Assembly: GCA_964521625.1 (NCBI GenBank)
Contig: CAZFSM010000018.1
Location: 16,545-80,544, forward strand
Reading direction: 5' to 3'
DNA: 64,000 nt
DNA from: UBA1444 sp964521625
Lineage (GTDB): Bacteria > Bacillota > Negativicutes > UBA1444
The notes beneath the pieces were generated by a model. It was not told the DNA's origin. It saw nothing but the letters and a program-made list of their open reading frames with translations, and did not search any database. Made by a program: the position numbers and the translations under genes. How positions within the stretch are numbered: position 1 is the first letter of the stretch; every line of letters begins with the position of its first letter. Below are positions 62,429 through 64,000 of the stretch, piece after piece.

Positions 62429-63751
62429 ATGAGTGCTTTAGCTATTGTTGGACTCATTCTTGCTGTTGCGGTACTGATCGTCGGCGCTTACAAGGGACTG
62501 GGCGCACTGCCGCTCACCCTGCTGGCGTCACTGGTGGTCATCGTAACCAACGGGATACCCATTTGGGACGGGTATGCCACATCCTACATGAAGGGCTACA
62601 CCGGGGCCTACATGTCGTTTTTTCTGCTGTTTGCCAGCTCCAGCCTGTATGCCGAACTAATGAATTTTTCCGGCTGCGCCACAACCATCGGCAACAAGTT
62701 TATCGACTGGTTTGGCAAAGCGAAAGTCATGCTGGTCAGCACCTTGATCATCAGTTTTCTCACCTATGGCGGTGTGAGCCTGTTTGTCGTAGTTTTTGCA
62801 GTGGGACCGATCATGTTCCTGCTGTTCAAGGAAGCCGATCTGCCCCGTCATCTGACCATGGCCTGCCTGATTACCGGTTCGGCCACCTACACGATGACAT
62901 CCATGCCGGGAACGCCGGCCCTGACTAACGTAATTCCGACCCAGTTTTTGGGGACCACGCTTACGGCAGCCCCGATCATGGGTATCCTCGCCACCATCGC
63001 TACTTTTGCTATGTGCATGCTTTATATGAATTATGCGGAGAAAAAGGCCAGAGCTAACGGTGAACACTGGTCCTATCCGGACAAGGCAGACCCCGCATTG
63101 TTTGAAGTTAAGGACCGCAGTCTGCTGCCTTCACCGTTTAAAGCGTTTTTACCGATCGTAACCTTGATGTTGATCATTATCGTGGGCAGCCACTTTGTGA
63201 AAAACTCGACAATGTTGGCGATTGTTGCCATGTTGATTGGCGCTTTCCTGACCTATGCCTTAAATATGGAAAAATTTAAGGGCAAGAATATGAAAGATAT
63301 CATCTCCAACGGATTGGACGGTGGAATCAGCGGCATCGGCGGCCTTGCCAGCGTAATCGGCTTTGGCACCGTGGTGCAGAGCTCGGCCGCTTTCGCTGCG
63401 ATCGTCGCCTGGGTTCTCAGTCTGAAAATGAATCCCTATGTTCAGGGCGTGTTATCCACGATGGTTGTATCGGCTGTCACAGGTTCCTCCTCCGGCGGCC
63501 TGCGAATCATGTACACCTCCATGGCGCCGAGTTTTATCAGTTCGGGCGCCGACCTGGAGATTATCCACCGTCTGACGGCTATTTCCGCCGATGCGCTGGA
63601 CACATTACCGCACTCGCCAGGCTTGTTCCTGATGTTTGCCGTACTAGGCCTTACTCACAGGCAGGCTTATATCCATGTCTTTGCCACCAGTACAATCGTT
63701 CCGTTGATTGTCACTGCCGTAGCTACAGGCTATTGCCTGATTTTTCTCTAA
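62429..63751 (+). CDS. GntP-family organic acid permease
   Basis: A 440-residue membrane protein with about twelve helices and GntP-family landmarks: GGVSLFVVVFAVGPIMFLLFKEADLPRHL, TMTSMPGTPALTNVIPTQFLGTT and AVTGSSSGGLRIMYTSM. The family imports gluconate, D-glycerate, 3-hydroxybutyrate and similar acids by proton symport. In this operon it most likely brings in the hydroxy acid that the dehydrogenase and BKACE convert. AGGAGG precedes the start, and a terminator follows. Confidence 0.88.
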   Translation: MSALAIVGLILAVAVLIVGAYKGLGALPLTLLASLVVIVTNGIPIWDGYATSYMKGYTGAYMSFFLLFASSSLYAELMNFSGCATTIGNKFIDWFGKAKVMLVSTLIISFLTYGGVSLFVVVFAVGPIMFLLFKEADLPRHLTMACLITGSATYTMTSMPGTPALTNVIPTQFLGTTLTAAPIMGILATIATFAMCMLYMNYAEKKARANGEHWSYPDKADPALFEVKDRSLLPSPFKAFLPIVTLMLIIIVGSHFVKNSTMLAIVAMLIGAFLTYALNMEKFKGKNMKDIISNGLDGGISGIGGLASVIGFGTVVQSSAAFAAIVAWVLSLKMNPYVQGVLSTMVVSAVTGSSSGGLRIMYTSMAPSFISSGADLEIIHRLTAISADALDTLPHSPGLFLMFAVLGLTHRQAYIHVFATSTIVPLIVTAVATGYCLIFL

Positions 63752-63783
63752 AAGTAAAGGAATCATGTGACCCGATAAACAGC

Positions 63784-63811
63784 AAAAAAGCCGGATTAAT
63801 CCGGCTTTTTT
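63784..63811. terminator. Terminator of the BKACE operon
   Basis: AAAAAAGCCGGAT and ATCCGGCTTTTTT form a 13-bp perfect stem with a TA loop, self-providing an A-run and a T-run so that it can act in both directions. Confidence 0.93.
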
Positions 63812-63878
63812 GGCAAATTAATAGTCTGGAGGTCAAGATTAACAATGTGATTGAAGGTGCAAAGCGGAGGTGAGTGAA

Positions 63879-64000
63879 TTGAGCGCCGAACATAAAACCC
63901 TTGTTTTCGAGCAATTTTTTCAAATACTGCCGATTGTGAAGGAATTAATTCGGACAGATACCACAATGGCAGTCTGTGATCGGGAAAAGTATATATTTAG
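63879..64000 (+). CDS. Chemoreceptor-like protein, N-terminal end (partial)
   Basis: The frame runs off the window with no stop. The first 40 residues (LVFEQFFQILPIVKELIRTDTT and VCDREKYIF) match the start of soluble methyl-accepting chemotaxis or PAS-type sensors common in Negativicutes and Clostridia, where an ILPxxKEL helix is followed by a DREKF/Y strand. TTG at 63879 lies 8 bases after GCGGAGG; an in-frame GTG at 63870 overlaps the ribosome site. The signalling domain lies beyond the window, so the class is a guess from the N-terminus. Confidence 0.6.
   Translation, partial: MSAEHKTLVFEQFFQILPIVKELIRTDTTMAVCDREKYIF

Overview
The window reads as a chromosome segment of an anaerobic, diderm (two-membrane) Firmicute, most likely a Negativicute of the Sporomusaceae type that respires sulfite or sulfate. 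The case rests on several features seen together. There is a dissimilatory sulfite reductase tail with DsrC and a full DsrMKJOP-type membrane complex. Start sites carry strong AAGGAGG-like ribosome sites, often with TTG or GTG starts. An RND efflux pair implies an outer membrane. A giant BcrA/BcrD-type activase, LytTR and SpoIIE-type signalling proteins, and a sigma-54 regulon add to it. The species assignment is inference from gene content and was not tested by any search.

Region 1 (1-13404) is the sulfur-respiration locus. It holds the dsrB 3' end, dsrC, a YeiH-type transporter and a 56-residue membrane protein, followed by a reverse-strand radical SAM gene. A tightly packed run follows, in the order DsrM-like, DsrK-like, RsbRD_N protein, DsrK, DsrJ, DsrO, DsrP, DsrM. 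Two cytochrome c assembly genes (ResB and CcsA) close the locus before a strong terminator. Electrons from the quinone pool or periplasm would pass through the DsrMKJOP proteins to the DsrC trisulfide made by DsrAB, and ResB/CcsA would attach heme to DsrJ. Two points stand out: the M-K pair is present twice, and DsrJ carries only two heme motifs.

Region 2 (13466-23528) holds a zinc-ribbon protein, a CitA/DcuS-type two-component system, a divergent RND efflux adaptor and pump, and a YjiH-YjiG-M20 peptidase operon that looks like uptake and hydrolysis of an acylated amino acid or peptide. Region 3 (23611-36838) is rich in envelope and signalling genes: a secreted protein of 37-residue repeats, an NlpC/P60 hydrolase, a secreted calpain-like protease, a lipoprotein, a c-di-GMP-I riboswitch with terminator ahead of a PstS-like lipoprotein and a GGDEF/HD-GYP enzyme, a SYLF protein, a DUF2157-like membrane protein, a receiver/pyruvate-phosphate-dikinase-like fusion, and glutamate dehydrogenase.

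Region 4 (36866-50897) holds a partner-switch operon (GAF/PP2C/ATPase protein, STAS protein, chemoreceptor), an adhesin-E-like protein, a guanylate-kinase-like protein with a probable ATT start, a C39-like protein, the giant activase, and a LytTR / CcdA-like / membrane ferredoxin operon. Region 5 (50905-55442) begins with the 3' half of a tRNA-Lys and ends with the C-terminal stub of a tyrosine integrase, with three secreted proteins between them; it looks like the scar of a mobile element.

Region 6 (55456-64000) holds a PAS-GAF-GGDEF-EAL gene split by a frameshift. After it comes a sigma-54 activator and, behind a textbook -24/-12 promoter, a beta-keto acid cleavage enzyme, a ketopantoate-reductase-like dehydrogenase and a GntP permease. 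The window ends inside a gene that resembles a chemoreceptor.
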